From Kingdonia uniflora (taxonomy: Eukaryota > Streptophyta > Magnoliopsida > Ranunculales > Circaeasteraceae): DNA of 64,000 nt. Location: positions 682,001-746,000 of the forward strand of contig JACGCM010002611.1 in NCBI GenBank assembly GCA_014058105.1, written 5' to 3'. The number at the start of each line of letters is the position of its first letter. The first letter of the stretch is position 1. The translations under genes and the position numbers were made by a program. A model generated the notes under the pieces. The model saw only the letters and a program-made list of their open reading frames with translations, was not told where the DNA came from and did no database searches. Positions 14,101 through 23,831 of the stretch are shown piece after piece.

Positions 14101-15355
14101 CCAGGTAAATATATATTTGAAGATATTTAAGAATGTCGGTTTCTTCTTGAATAAATTGGGTTTTCTCATTCTATTGTGTCTGTTATGTATTATTTGACAG
14201 CTGAAGAGGGATGTAGTTGCAACAATTGTTTATGAAGTTATGCCTAATCCATCCGATCACAAGTAAGTTTATCTTCTTTTTTTCATCTGCTTGACCTTGA
14301 ATACTTTATTTCCTTGAATTTAGTCTTTGATACCATGTTTATTGAACCTGTTATAGTGTCCAACTGGTGACCATGTGTTACTACTGTTTTGGCAGTATTA
14401 ACAGGAAAAATGTTGAGATTAATTTCATATGAAAAAAGGGGGGATTTTTTTTTTACGAACATGTATCTGTGTCAAGGGGCGATTTTCAGACCTTTTGTTG
14501 TTGAAACAGTCTGAAAAGAACCCAAAAAAATGGGAATCTAAGATTTATAAGCCTCCAAAGGGTTGTGAGAAGACTTTGTAAAGCTTTTATAAAATAAAAC
14601 ACATATTTGGTTGAAACAAACCTTAAATGAATGGATGTAGTCAGTAGACCTCTCTTGACTGTATTAATTACAATTTTTATGTCAGAATATTTTGTATATC
14701 TAGTGGTTACAGGAAAAATCTTATCACAGCATAAGAACTTAAATTTACTAATAATGGTTTAGAAGACGATTTACTTACAACAAGGGACTCATTTGGTAGG
14801 GTTGTTTGGTTTTGACTGGATAGTGTCGGGTTAAAATCTGTACTTGATCAGCTTTCATTCTAAGAAAGATTAATATGTATTTATCAGTGGCTATTTCTGG
14901 AGAAAAGTAAAGGGAAACCCATCGATCTTCGATCTCGGAAAAATTTCAGAAGATCTAAGGATTTGTTGGTTAGAAAACTATAATAGCCTTTAGTCCTACA
15001 ATATATTATCCAATTTGAAGCGACCTGCCCACAAGAAACAATGAAGATTACTGTAATCTTTAATCTGTTGATGTCCAATGGATATTGGGATGTGTGATCT
15101 CTGAAATTGATGATCCGCATCTCGGTGTTCATAAAAAATAATACATTTTGGGGCAGGCAGCTCCAAGGTTCCCCTTTAATTTGGCAATGCCATCCTAAAG
15201 TTTACACTATATCTGATACACTAACTAAGAGTCCTTATTTCCATGTTAATATATCTATTTATTTTCCCGCCTCAATTATTTTTTTCTCAAATCGTTGGGG
15301 GTGTTTGAGCAGGACACCAGCTGATGTTAGTGGTGGTTTGTCTCAAGTGGAGTAA
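11161..15355 (+). CDS. PITH-domain protein (plant PITHD1-type), complete
   Basis: Nine exons give 204 residues with no internal stop: 11161-11244, 11440-11520, 13116-13165, 13274-13351, 13444-13501, 13585-13634, 13996-14104, 14201-14262 and 15313-15355. The start is the first ATG after a GA-rich leader and begins MACVHDHSCEDHEC. This Cys/His-rich head is found on the PITHD1-type proteins, not on the thioredoxin-like fusion type. The PITH fold (DUF1000) covers roughly residues 25-195, with GDPELLLFIP, GGADGTSPSKMR and RYSRFQSVGNLTLHFP as clear markers. The family is linked to proteasome-associated thioredoxin-like proteins in other eukaryotes, but the plant role is not established. Intron 2 (1.6 kb) holds a MITE and a TTCCGA-rich repeat. 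Remnants of exon 3 recur near 45.9 and 62.5 kb. Confidence 0.95.
11579..11787. mobile_element. MITE with GTGTTTGGTT / AACCAAACA termini
   Basis: Within PITH intron 2, a stretch of about 210 bp begins GTGTTTGGTTTGTGGAAAA and ends with AACCAAACA. The inside is rich in self-complementary GGAAAA and TTTTCC words. That layout is usual for small Tourist- or hAT-like MITEs in plant introns. No clean target-site duplication was found, so the superfamily is left open. Confidence 0.55.
12195..12980. repeat. TTCCGA-rich element with two similar outer halves
   Basis: Two segments of about 200 bp (12195-12430 and 12780-12980) are packed with the words TTCCGA, ATCCGA and their complements. Both end in nearly the same stretch, a run of C followed by ATTTCCGATCCAATCCGA (near 12395 and 12945). 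Between them lies a TC-rich leader-like stretch and a candidate donor and acceptor pair. The whole sits in PITH intron 2. It resembles low-complexity hAT-type nonautonomous elements, but no termini or target duplication could be fixed. Confidence 0.5.
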
Positions 15356-16106
15356 GAATTTCAGCTGCACTAATGAAAGAAAATCGTTTCTCGCATGGAT
15401 TCGCATGCACGTACTCTGAAGAAAGTCTCTTTTGCTTTCTCTTGCGGGAAATAATTTGTTGATCTGTTCCCCATCTTTGCTGTATGAGAAACTTTGCAAA
15501 TCCAAAAATGTCGGATAGAGTTCACCCTGAACTTTAATTTACTATTCGTTAATGCTCAGTCTGTAGTAAAGAAATGTATATATGCTTGTTGTGTGGAAAT
15601 ATAAGGTATTTTTACCTTTGTTATGCTTGTGTTTTCCATTTTGTAGATTCAACGGATGCGTACTCATTGAATCTTTTCCTTGCATGTGAATGCAAAAAAA
15701 AGAAGTTATGTAACAGTGGCCTGACAGGGAGCAGTGTTGCACCCAAGAATGCCAGAGGGTTCTCGCTTATCAGCCTAAGCTTATCAGCCTAAATAATTGA
15801 AATAGCGTGCCAACACACGCACAAACTTATACAAATAAACAGAGGCAAACATGGACGAGAAAACTCCCAGACTGAAGTTTTAGGATACTAAAACCATTAT
15901 CATTTGCAAAAACATAACTTTTTTGTGGGTAACGTTACTTAATTCACTTCCCAAAACTGCGGTTGACATCAACAGATAGAACAGACTAAACATAAGAAAA
16001 TACGGTAGAATGTCTTACACAAGCAAAAAAACTTAAAATTAAACTCAACTCAAACCATCCATTTCTATCTTTGAGTAAAACCGCTGCTCTTGAAACAATA
16101 GACAGA
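15356..16106. other. Convergent 3' regions of the PITH and RPL31 genes
   Basis: This spacer lies between the PITH stop on + and the RPL31 stop on -. It should contain both 3' UTRs and terminators. Apart from a short direct repeat (CTTATCAGCCTAA at about 15765-15791) I see no gene or repeat here. Confidence 0.5.
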
Positions 16107-17836
16107 TCAATCAGCTTCTTCAATGACCTTGGTACCCAGTCCGCTTAGACCCTCTGCTGGAATTTCTGCGACAGTGACAAGCGAGTAAAGCTCTTCTTTA
16201 GCATCTTCGTCTTCATTCCTCTTGCGTGCAATCCGAACCCTAACTCTTCTTGGGACGCTTCTGATCCCCTTGCTCCAAATGTGCTTGTTGAGCTTCACAT
16301 CCACTCGAACATCCTTTGTCCCCATTGCTTTCAGAGCAAACTTCCTTATTTCTTTAATGGCTTTGGGAGCCATCTTCTTGAAGGTGCTGTTATCCGCAGA
16401 AAGGCAATCAGAAGGTTTAACCACATTTCATGAGTAACTCATCTTTCATATAATTAATATCAAAATATTAGTCATTTTCTCTGGATACCGAGAAATTTTA
16501 AAGCAAGGCTAACACAGTTTGGGTAATACCTCAAAATTGAAGTACAAGTATACGATAAATCGTTGCCTTAAGAACATCATGATTGATTTGAATCTCCATA
16601 TACAACAAAATATTTCGGCAATCACAATATATTCTAGAATCACCAGGAATATTAGCAGTACAATTCAAATGATACGATCTACTTAATATCTATATAATCT
16701 TCCACACTCAATTCATTTGATTCCTACTTAAAATGAGATACTATCTAGTGGCTCAGAACACCTTTTAGTAAGTCCTCTTCAATCTACTACCTGTTGGATA
16801 ACATCCAAAGCAGCTGTAAGACCGGCCTTTTGTCGTCATTGCCAATGAGGATCAATCCAGGTGGTGAAACGGAAACATTCAACCACTTTTTCATGTTCTA
16901 TAGATACTCTAGATCATAATCTCACGAGGCCTAAGCTCAATAACAAGTAATAGCCTTGATTGGGTACGATGCATCAAATGCACACAATACTATGTTAAAT
17001 ACATTTCATCGTTCACAATTCATGTAAATGTAGCACACGATAAATCGTCTTAAAATGTGTTATCGACTTTCATCCATAGTTACCCTCTTAACTAAAACAT
17101 TTCAGAACCTAAGATAATCTAATCTGTCTGTATATTTGTAGAAACTAAAGACCAATAGATGACCCAATTTTCAAACTCAAATGCGACAATGCCTGATCAA
17201 CAAGTAACCCAAAACTATATCATTCAACAAAAATAGTGTAATTACTCGATGAAGCAAAACCTAGCCCCTACTCCATCGTAATCACACTCAAAACCCCACA
17301 ATGTCTAATCACAGTATAACCAGTGGGGCTCTAGCCCCCGAACGCACATCACTCAATACCCATACTACAAGTATTCCGCCAAATCAAAAGTTAACTTCTA
17401 CTTACTAAACCATCTAAATCCTAAAGCTAGGAATTGCCCGGGCTGTAAAACATGGCATCACGAACTTAATCCGGTACATAAACCATTACCCATTAGTCAT
17501 TACATCCATATCGACTCAAACTCATAAATCTACGAATACTTATAAACTTAATCCGGTGCATAAAGAATTCCTTCTTTTTTTTGCAGAAATCATAAAGCAT
17601 TACCCATTACTCATTAAATCGATATCGACTCAAACTTATTAAGTTATATAAAACAAATCAGTGAATAAATGTAGACATATATAAATCAAAGATAGCATAT
17701 TAGATGATAAACTTCAAATTCATTGGTGAGAGAGGAGAGAGAGAGTTTACCAGCCATGGAGGCGCCTGTGAAGGTTGATGGTGTACTCCCGAGTTACAAC
17801 CTCTTCTTTCCTGGCTCCTCTTGTCTTTTCCACCAT
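16107..17836 (-). CDS. RPL31: 60S ribosomal protein L31 (eL31), complete
   Basis: Two coding exons, 17751-17836 (start at 17836) and 16107-16386 (TGA at 16107-16109), join to give 121 residues, the usual length of plant eL31. Recognisable stretches are [13 protein letters not shown] in exon 1 and [35 protein letters not shown] and [19 protein letters not shown] in exon 2. The protein is a basic component of the large cytosolic ribosomal subunit near the peptide exit tunnel. The split codon (GGC TG/C ACC) and the GT-AG border are clean. The 1,364-bp coding intron contains no recognised gene. A further 5' UTR intron at about 17853-17957 is likely. Telo-box motifs upstream suit a ribosomal protein gene. 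Confidence 0.96.
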
Positions 17837-17852
17837 TTTCACCCAAACAAAC

Positions 17853-17957
17853 CTGAAATTTCAAGCTTCAATCAATCAAACAAAACCCTAACTATTGCTA
17901 ATCTTTGAATCTTAATCCCCAAATCACAACTTCTAGAGAGAGAGAGAGAGAGAGTAC
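17853..17957 (-). other. Probable 5' UTR intron of RPL31
   Basis: On the minus strand, CAAAG/GTACTC at 17958/17957 and TTTCAG/GTTTG at 17853/17852 form a donor and acceptor pair of about 105 bp just before the start codon. Such leader introns are common in plant ribosomal protein genes. The call rests on splice-site shape alone. Confidence 0.45.
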
Positions 17958-18027
17958 CTTTGCTTTGAGAGAGAGAGAGAGAGGTCTGAAGTGAGAACTG
18001 TGAAAGAGCGAGAGAACATATGAACCC

Positions 18028-18036
18028 AAACCCTAA
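18028..18036 (-). promoter_or_regulatory. Telo-box (AAACCCTAA) upstream of RPL31
   Basis: AAACCCTAA occurs about 190 bp upstream of the RPL31 ATG, and a second copy lies at 17883-17891 in the leader. Telo-boxes are known enrichments of plant ribosomal protein promoters and leaders, so the context fits. Function is inferred. Confidence 0.5.
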
Positions 18037-18239
18037 AATCACCCAAAAGAAGTGAGTAATGCCGAATTGCCCCTCATATTTACATGTATTTGGTAAAAAA
18101 CCCTTGAAAACTCTGTAAACAAAGAGTGACCCCTTGACCATAGATTCTCGACCGTTAACTGAAAAAGAGAAGGCCAGTGCCAGAGGCCCCAAGTCAATGT
18201 TTTCCAGAGAAGGCACGCGAGAAAAATGGCGAGACTAAT

Positions 18240-18985
18240 GTCCTTCTCAGAGTGTAGCTTTTGGTGGGTAATACAAAAGCGGCTAGGCTAAAAAAAAAAT
18301 TTAGTGAAAAATGCAGCATAGTACAGTGTTCTTCTTCGTGTAAATGTTTATCATGAGCAATAAGGCATATAGAAATGTCAAATTTTTCACGAGACAATGC
18401 TGTCTATGTTATATGCAATGTAACTCTAAGTAGAAAGTATTATTTTCAAGAGATTTGAAGAAATCCAGTTCAGGAATAATATTGATGTCATTTGCTAAAG
18501 ATTTATAGATAGATATGTATATGATAGATAGTGTTGATATACGGAAAACAAAGCTGACAATTCGGAGAATGAGCAATATCAGATTCTGGTAAATAAGATC
18601 AAACACGAGTTCTTTTTACATTGTGTGAATTTATCCTTTACTTCAAAATAATACAACTTGACTGCACAAATTGTAACAAAAAGGTTATACTGCTTTGTAC
18701 ATAGAAAAGAGGCTGTAATAGTAAGAAAATTTAAGTGTCAAAGAGAATGGATGAAGGTTCCGCCCAGTTAATAGAAAAGACAATGTTCACTTTGTTCAAG
18801 TTTTCTACAGCGAGTAAAATCTTCACAGCTCACATTATACGCTCAAGCTCTTCCACAGTTGGAGCTTTTGCAGTGCAGCTTTCCAGGTGACCACTGTAAG
18901 ATTAGGAGACAAAATCCGAGAAAAGACCGTGTAGCAGATCTATAGCAGTAGGTAAAGCAAAATTCAAGCAGTTTAACGTAAACTG
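18240..18985. other. Intergenic and 3' UTR region between RPL31 and the membrane protein gene
   Basis: This is AT-rich sequence upstream of RPL31 and downstream of the membrane protein stop at 18986-18988. A short exon-like frame is visible on - at 18842-18896, preceded by a TTACAG acceptor (see findings). Nothing else was recognised. Confidence 0.4.
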
Positions 18986-21691
18986 CTAAGCGGCCTTGTA
19001 AGCATACATGTAACCACGGAGTTTTCGTATTTCATCTGACGATTCTGCAAGAAGATAATCCACATAAAGGCATAATAGCGCAACACTGCAATTTAAACAA
19101 AAGTAAAAACATGTCAGTAGTGGTTGGATACCTTCTTCTTTATTTTTATTTTTTTTATTTTATAAATTGACTAATGCATATCACTTGATGGATAGAAAGT
19201 GTACCTCAAAGGACCAAAGGGGAGCCATATGATTTCCCACCTAAACTCCGCCAATCTGCAGAACCAGATAGGATTGACGATTATAAATGTTTAAGCAATA
19301 ACAAATATCGGTTATGTGAAATGAATCAAAGACCATGTATAAATATCATAAACAACTGTAGCATTTTTCAATTTGCTTTAATTAAGTATTACCATCAATA
19401 GGAAAATAGACAGAGAATCTCAAGAAAAATGTACTTTCACAGATTTAGGATCGGAATCTCAAGGACGAAAGTGCAATTTGGCACTTCAACTTATTTGCTT
19501 AGGTTTCTATTTACCATCAAAAGGTTTCTCAATAAAAATAAATCTTGCTGCCACTTTTACTAAGAATTCATAATATTTTTTTTTTGAAGTAGATAGACAT
19601 TATATATCATGGTTCATGGAAAAATTTGTGTCAATTTCCCTCGGGTAACTGAATTCAATGTAAAGTAGCTCCACGGTATGTGAAAATAGCATTTCATTTA
19701 CCTCAGCATGTAAAATAGCCAAAAGGCTGCCAGTAGAAGGCCAACATAGCAGGAGTACCACATCCATTTTCGATCATCCTTTGATTTATGAAATAGTCCT
19801 TTTATCGCCATGAAACACGCTAAGATAGATAATGCTTCTGTAACACATATACAGTACGAGCGATAAGAAAAACATATTATATCAACAGAAGAAGTGAAGA
19901 TATGGAGAAGCACAAGTAGGCATACCAGCAAAAATTAAAGCCCATGAGTTCACTTCCTCCATGAAGTATGCATGATAACGCTGATGATGGAAAGCAAAGA
20001 AGTAACGTATTCAGCATAATACAGGAATCTATTCCACATAAAGTGCATTTCTAACTTCCGCTTAGAATCATATTTGCTTAATCTCCTTATACTATACATT
20101 TTAGTTAAACTTATATCGGTTCCTCTATTGAATCCTAATCGGATCTTACCAACTAACAAAGCTTCCAAGTTGTTCAAAACCCAAGTGAAATGTGGAAGCT
20201 CCAACCTCAAAGGTTTCATTAGACAAAGATTTCTTACCAATTCCCAAGGAGATGAAGTTTGGTGAAGCATTGAAAAGAGAAGAAATGCCACGAAGCACAA
20301 TACGAGCGCTGCAAATATCCTCTACATGTACCAATAAAAACAGCTCAGCTCACTACTCAATAAATTTCAATAAGTCGTTCAGGTTTTTTGATAATTCTTG
20401 CATGTGAAATGCTTACCCTCCATAAAAGACTTTCTTGAGCTTGCTTCAGCTCAAATGATCGGATCAGCTCCTCTTGTTCTGCAAATGACGAAAAAAAATC
20501 CAACTTCAGAAGACAACAAGCGGATCATTTATATCAAACATGGAAAATAACATCCAAAATAGAAGGTAACAAGAAAATGTTCAAAGCAAAATATCCCAAG
20601 GACATAGTGTAGCATATCAGATTTGAGAATATTAAGAGAAACATATAGTACCTCACAAAAAACTGTGAAGTTCTTAGCTGAACAATTACATTCCGCTTTG
20701 ACTAATGTGCCATTTGCATTGGCAAATTAGATAATAGCAACAAACAAAATTGTCCTATAATACCATCTAGCATGAACAATGTAGAGACGTGGCTTATTTT
20801 TGAGTTGGCTCTGTTGCCATTGGCCTTGCCTCGAGATTTGTATTGACGTAATAAGTCTACCCACTATATAAGGGAGACTAAGGGTTGTTTCTTAGCCACC
20901 CTTAGTGAGATTTTTCTGTAAAGATTTTCTTGAGAGAAAACCTCAAATTGGTTTGTGATTGTAACCTTTGATCCTTGAATAAAACTCTCTCTCGTGTGTG
21001 GACGTAGGCAACTTGCGAACCACCTTAAATGTGTGTTCTCTTGTGATTGTGTTTATTCCTTTAGTTTGTTTGTGCTCTAATAGGATCGAATCGGAGTTCG
21101 GCTTCCGCAGCGCGCCTCAACAACGTAAACAGGGAACCTAATCAGGGTAAACATGGCAATGTAAATGTTGCTAACAAAGCAATGTTTACAGATTCGTACC
21201 AACAATCATCCTAATTATTTCAACCTCAAGGGGTTTCTCATTCCATAGGAGGTTGAGTTCACGAGCCCTTTAACCATTAATCAAACTAACCGCACCACCG
21301 CGGTCCGCAGATACTCCTCTAAACCAATATCGACAAACAATCCAACTTTGATCATACCCACACCCAAGTTTAAGCGGGTTTTTACTTAAATAATTCTTCC
21401 ATCATTACATACCCTCTAAACAAGCTTATTAATTACCCAATTTAATGCTTGGCAAGTGTACATATATATATAGAGACGATTTTAACCTAATTTTCTACTT
21501 TGATGGGAACTTATTTAGGATTATAATCCAATTAAAGGGCGAAATTGAGAGAAAATCAGAACAAAAAAACAAATTGGGAAACCCTAATTTGTACCTTGAG
21601 TGTCGATGGGATCTGTGGTATCATCGTAGATTGGGTGGTCGTCGTCTCCCTCTCTGCGATTTTTCCTCCATTTTCTTGAGAGTTTATTCAT
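18986..21691 (-). CDS. Small four-helix membrane protein, plant-conserved, function unknown
   Basis: Seven exons on the minus strand join in frame to 194 residues: 21595-21691, 20417-20478, 20238-20321, 19926-19980, 19702-19837, 19205-19255 and 18986-19085 (TAG). All borders are GT-AG. The ATG at 21691 is the first after an in-frame TAA. The N-terminal 50 residues are acidic and soluble (GDDDHPIYDDTTDP), followed by a charged helix (EQEELIRSFELKQAQESLLW). Four hydrophobic segments follow: about 54-74 (IFAALVLCFVAFLLFSML), 94-117 (NSWALIFAEALSILACFMAI), 125-143 (YVGLLLAAFWLFYML) and 150-168. The tail is DEIRKLRGYMYAYKAA. I do not recognise a named family. The split of exons across helices and the clean frame argue for a real gene. 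Intron 1 contains a solo LTR. Confidence 0.8.
20780..21119 (+). mobile_element. Solo LTR (small copia- or TRIM-like) in intron 1 of the membrane protein gene
   Basis: A 340-bp segment starts TGTAGAGACGTGG and ends GCGCCTCA, flanked on both sides by ACAA (20776-20779 and 21120-21123). Inside is CTATATAAGGG near 20870, AATAAA near 20977 and GTGTGGACGTAGGCAA, a block common in plant copia LTRs. It lies antisense to the host gene. No internal retrotransposon region is present, so a solo LTR is the simplest reading. Confidence 0.7.
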
Positions 21692-21739
21692 CTCTTGCTT
21701 TTACACTCTGCAAAGTCATGGTTTAATTAAGTTGGCTCC

Positions 21740-22540
21740 AATTTGGACAATGTGTTAGCCACCCATAATGTGGGCTGATTACTATGGTGCCACACTAGAG
21801 TGGTGCTACATGTGCCATTGTCCGAGCGAGTGTACTGGAGAGACGCCTAACCCAATAGAGGTGATAATTTTACCTTGGGGCGGAGAGAGAGATCAAGATG
21901 TGATGGTGACGGGTGGTTCGGGGTATTTAAGAGGTATGACGATTCAATAATATTCTAATGCATTTGTGTGTCATTGTCGAGCGAGGGTACTGGAGAGACA
22001 CCTAACCCTATAGTGGTGATAATTTCACCTAGGGACGGAGACAGAGATCAAGATGTGATGGTGACGGGTGATTCGGAGTATTTAAGGGGTATGACGATCC
22101 AATCATATTCTAATGCATTTGAGTGATGATCCAATATTACGATGTTAAGTCCTTAAGTTGGGATTTCACTTTATTTTACACATGCAAAAACCTCGGGTTG
22201 TTGATTGATCGGTCGGTAACAAAATAGACCTTAAAGCATCTCCAACAAAGTCAAGAAGCTTTGATTCCAAATCCAGAGCCCACGCCCAGAGTTGGAGCCT
22301 ATCTAAAAGTCTTCAGATCCAACAAGAGGCTCTCACAATGAATCTGAATTCAGAAAACTGTCGGTGAAAAAGCGCCTAACCAACTCCTATTTTTTTTTTT
22401 AAAACTTTTTTGCCATTTTTTTTTTCGCTATTTGTAAAGGAGCCTAGTTTACTCTTAAAGACAAACTTGGGTAAAATGACCAAACAGGCAAGCTCCGGGC
22501 TACAACTATGATTCGGAATCTGACCTGGATTCAAAAACTT
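21740..22540. repeat. Gypsy-LTR-like debris with a 156-bp tandem duplication
   Basis: Two tandem copies, about 21816-21971 and 21972-22125, share CATTGTC(C)GAGCGAG, GAGAGACACCTAACCC-like, GATCAAGATGTGATGG and TATGACGATTCAAT-like blocks. The CCTAACCC block with a neighbouring GGTGA motif also appears in the solo LTR at 36075, so these are probably related LTR ends. No protein-coding content was recognised. Downstream, 22130-22540 is unassigned. Confidence 0.6.
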
Positions 22541-22544
22541 GGTC

Positions 22545-22780
22545 ATTTTTTTATTTTATTTTATTTTGACGAGAGGTATCTGGGCAATTAGCTCGCGAAC
22601 CGTCAATTCCCAACTAAATCCCATAAGGTTCGACCATAGCCTACAAACAACACGAACCGGGCAAGCCGACACAAGGTCTAGGCTTATACCAACCTTAAAA
22701 GTCTATACGAAGGTGAGAATTGAACCCTTGAACTCCTGAAGGTTACACAAGAGGGTACCTAACCTCTGAACTGTCTAAGC
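22545..22780 (-). mobile_element. tRNA-derived SINE (Au-like tail)
   Basis: Read on the minus strand from 22780, the head has a degenerate A box (TTAGACAGTTCAGAGG) and a clear B box (GGTTCAATTCTC). A body follows, then a tail GCGAGCTAATTGCCCAGATACC, which resembles the 3' part of plant Au SINEs. It finishes with an AAAAT-type repeat (22546-22568 on +). No target-site duplication could be proved. The element abuts the LINE remnant that follows. Confidence 0.6.
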
Positions 22781-22785
22781 ACGAA

Positions 22786-23486
22786 ATGTACAACACAGTC
22801 TCTGAGTTACAAATCATCAAAGCCCTCTCTGTAGATTGCAAAATGGGTAAAGCTCCAGAGATTAAAAGCTGCATTTGGATGCTACCTAATGAGAACGAAA
22901 TTAAATTATGCTGTGACAGTTCGGCGTTGGGAAATCCAGGTCCTTCTGGTATTGAAATTGTTTATAGAGATTGGGAATGCATAGTCCTAGGAACGTTCTG
23001 CAAAGCAGTTGGAATAACAACCAATTACATGGCTGAAGTTAATGCTATCATAGACGGGGTGGAAAAAGCGGTACACCGAGGATGGAAAAACCTGTGGATT
23101 GTTTCAGACTCTACGACAGCAATCAATGCTTTCGTCACGCAAAAAATACCTTGGAAATTCATAAATAAGTGGACACAAATACTCAACTCTATACAAACAA
23201 TCAGATTCAGCGCAACCTGGAGAGAAGTAAATTTTTCGGCAGATACAATGGCTAAAAGAGGATCTAGGGAGAGCATACCCTTTGAGGAATGGACTGAGGG
23301 AAGACCGAAACTCCTTACAAGGATTGAAGACCCCCACACATAATACTTTAGATTTTGTTGATATCTGTAGTTTCGTAGTTTTCTTGTAGTTATTTTGGGC
23401 TCTCCTCGCCTAACTAGACGAGGTCCCCTAGTTTTTGTAATGGCTGCTTTGTTTGTTATAAAATCTAAACCTTTTGAAAAAAAAAA
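22786..23486 (+). mobile_element. 5'-truncated LINE with RNase H-like domain and poly(A) tail
   Basis: An open frame of 185 codons (22786-23343) encodes an RNase H-like domain of the RVT_3 type. It carries CCDSSALGNPGPSG (first Asp), NYMAEVNAIIDGVEKA (Glu), WIVSDSTTAINAF (second Asp) and FSADTMAKRGSRE (final block). After the stop comes about 130 bp of 3' UTR and an A-run at 23477-23486. No reverse transcriptase or endonuclease region precedes it, so it is a truncated insertion. The frame is still open, so it is fairly young, but as a lone domain it is unlikely to be a working gene. Confidence 0.75.
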
Positions 23487-23831
23487 CCTAACCAATTTAT
23501 TTATTATTTTGTTTAAAGGCAGCAGGTTGTATAATGGGATCCGTAACCCTGAGTTTCCAACCACTCTGAGCTAACCACTTTGAGCTATTGCTTACTAAAC
23601 ACTCATTTATTTACAGTTTTACTGTTAGAAATGCATTTTAATTTTAATTTTAATTTTTTTGTCATGTTCCCTTGAGAATGGCACTAGTATCGTAGAATTC
23701 TCAACTATTTTTTATTATAAATCTAGTCACGTGTAATACACGAGTCATACTTTTGTATTAGCTTTAACTACATAAGCTTAGTGAGAGTTAAAAATGGTTG
23801 CACTCTTGCTTAGTGAAGAAGAGAGGATAAG
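23487..23831 (+). promoter_or_regulatory. Upstream region of NPF gene A
   Basis: From about 23660 this region is related to the DNA before exon 1b of NPF gene D (38050-38247). Shared blocks include TTGTCA, a run around CACGTGTAATACACGAG, and ATAAGCTTA just before the start. It is therefore the A-type promoter of the array. No TATA box could be assigned with confidence. Confidence 0.5.

Noticed and set aside
23025..23564. 179-codon open frame on the minus strand
   Set aside because: It runs antisense through the RNase H domain of the LINE and has no recognisable content, so it is a shadow frame.
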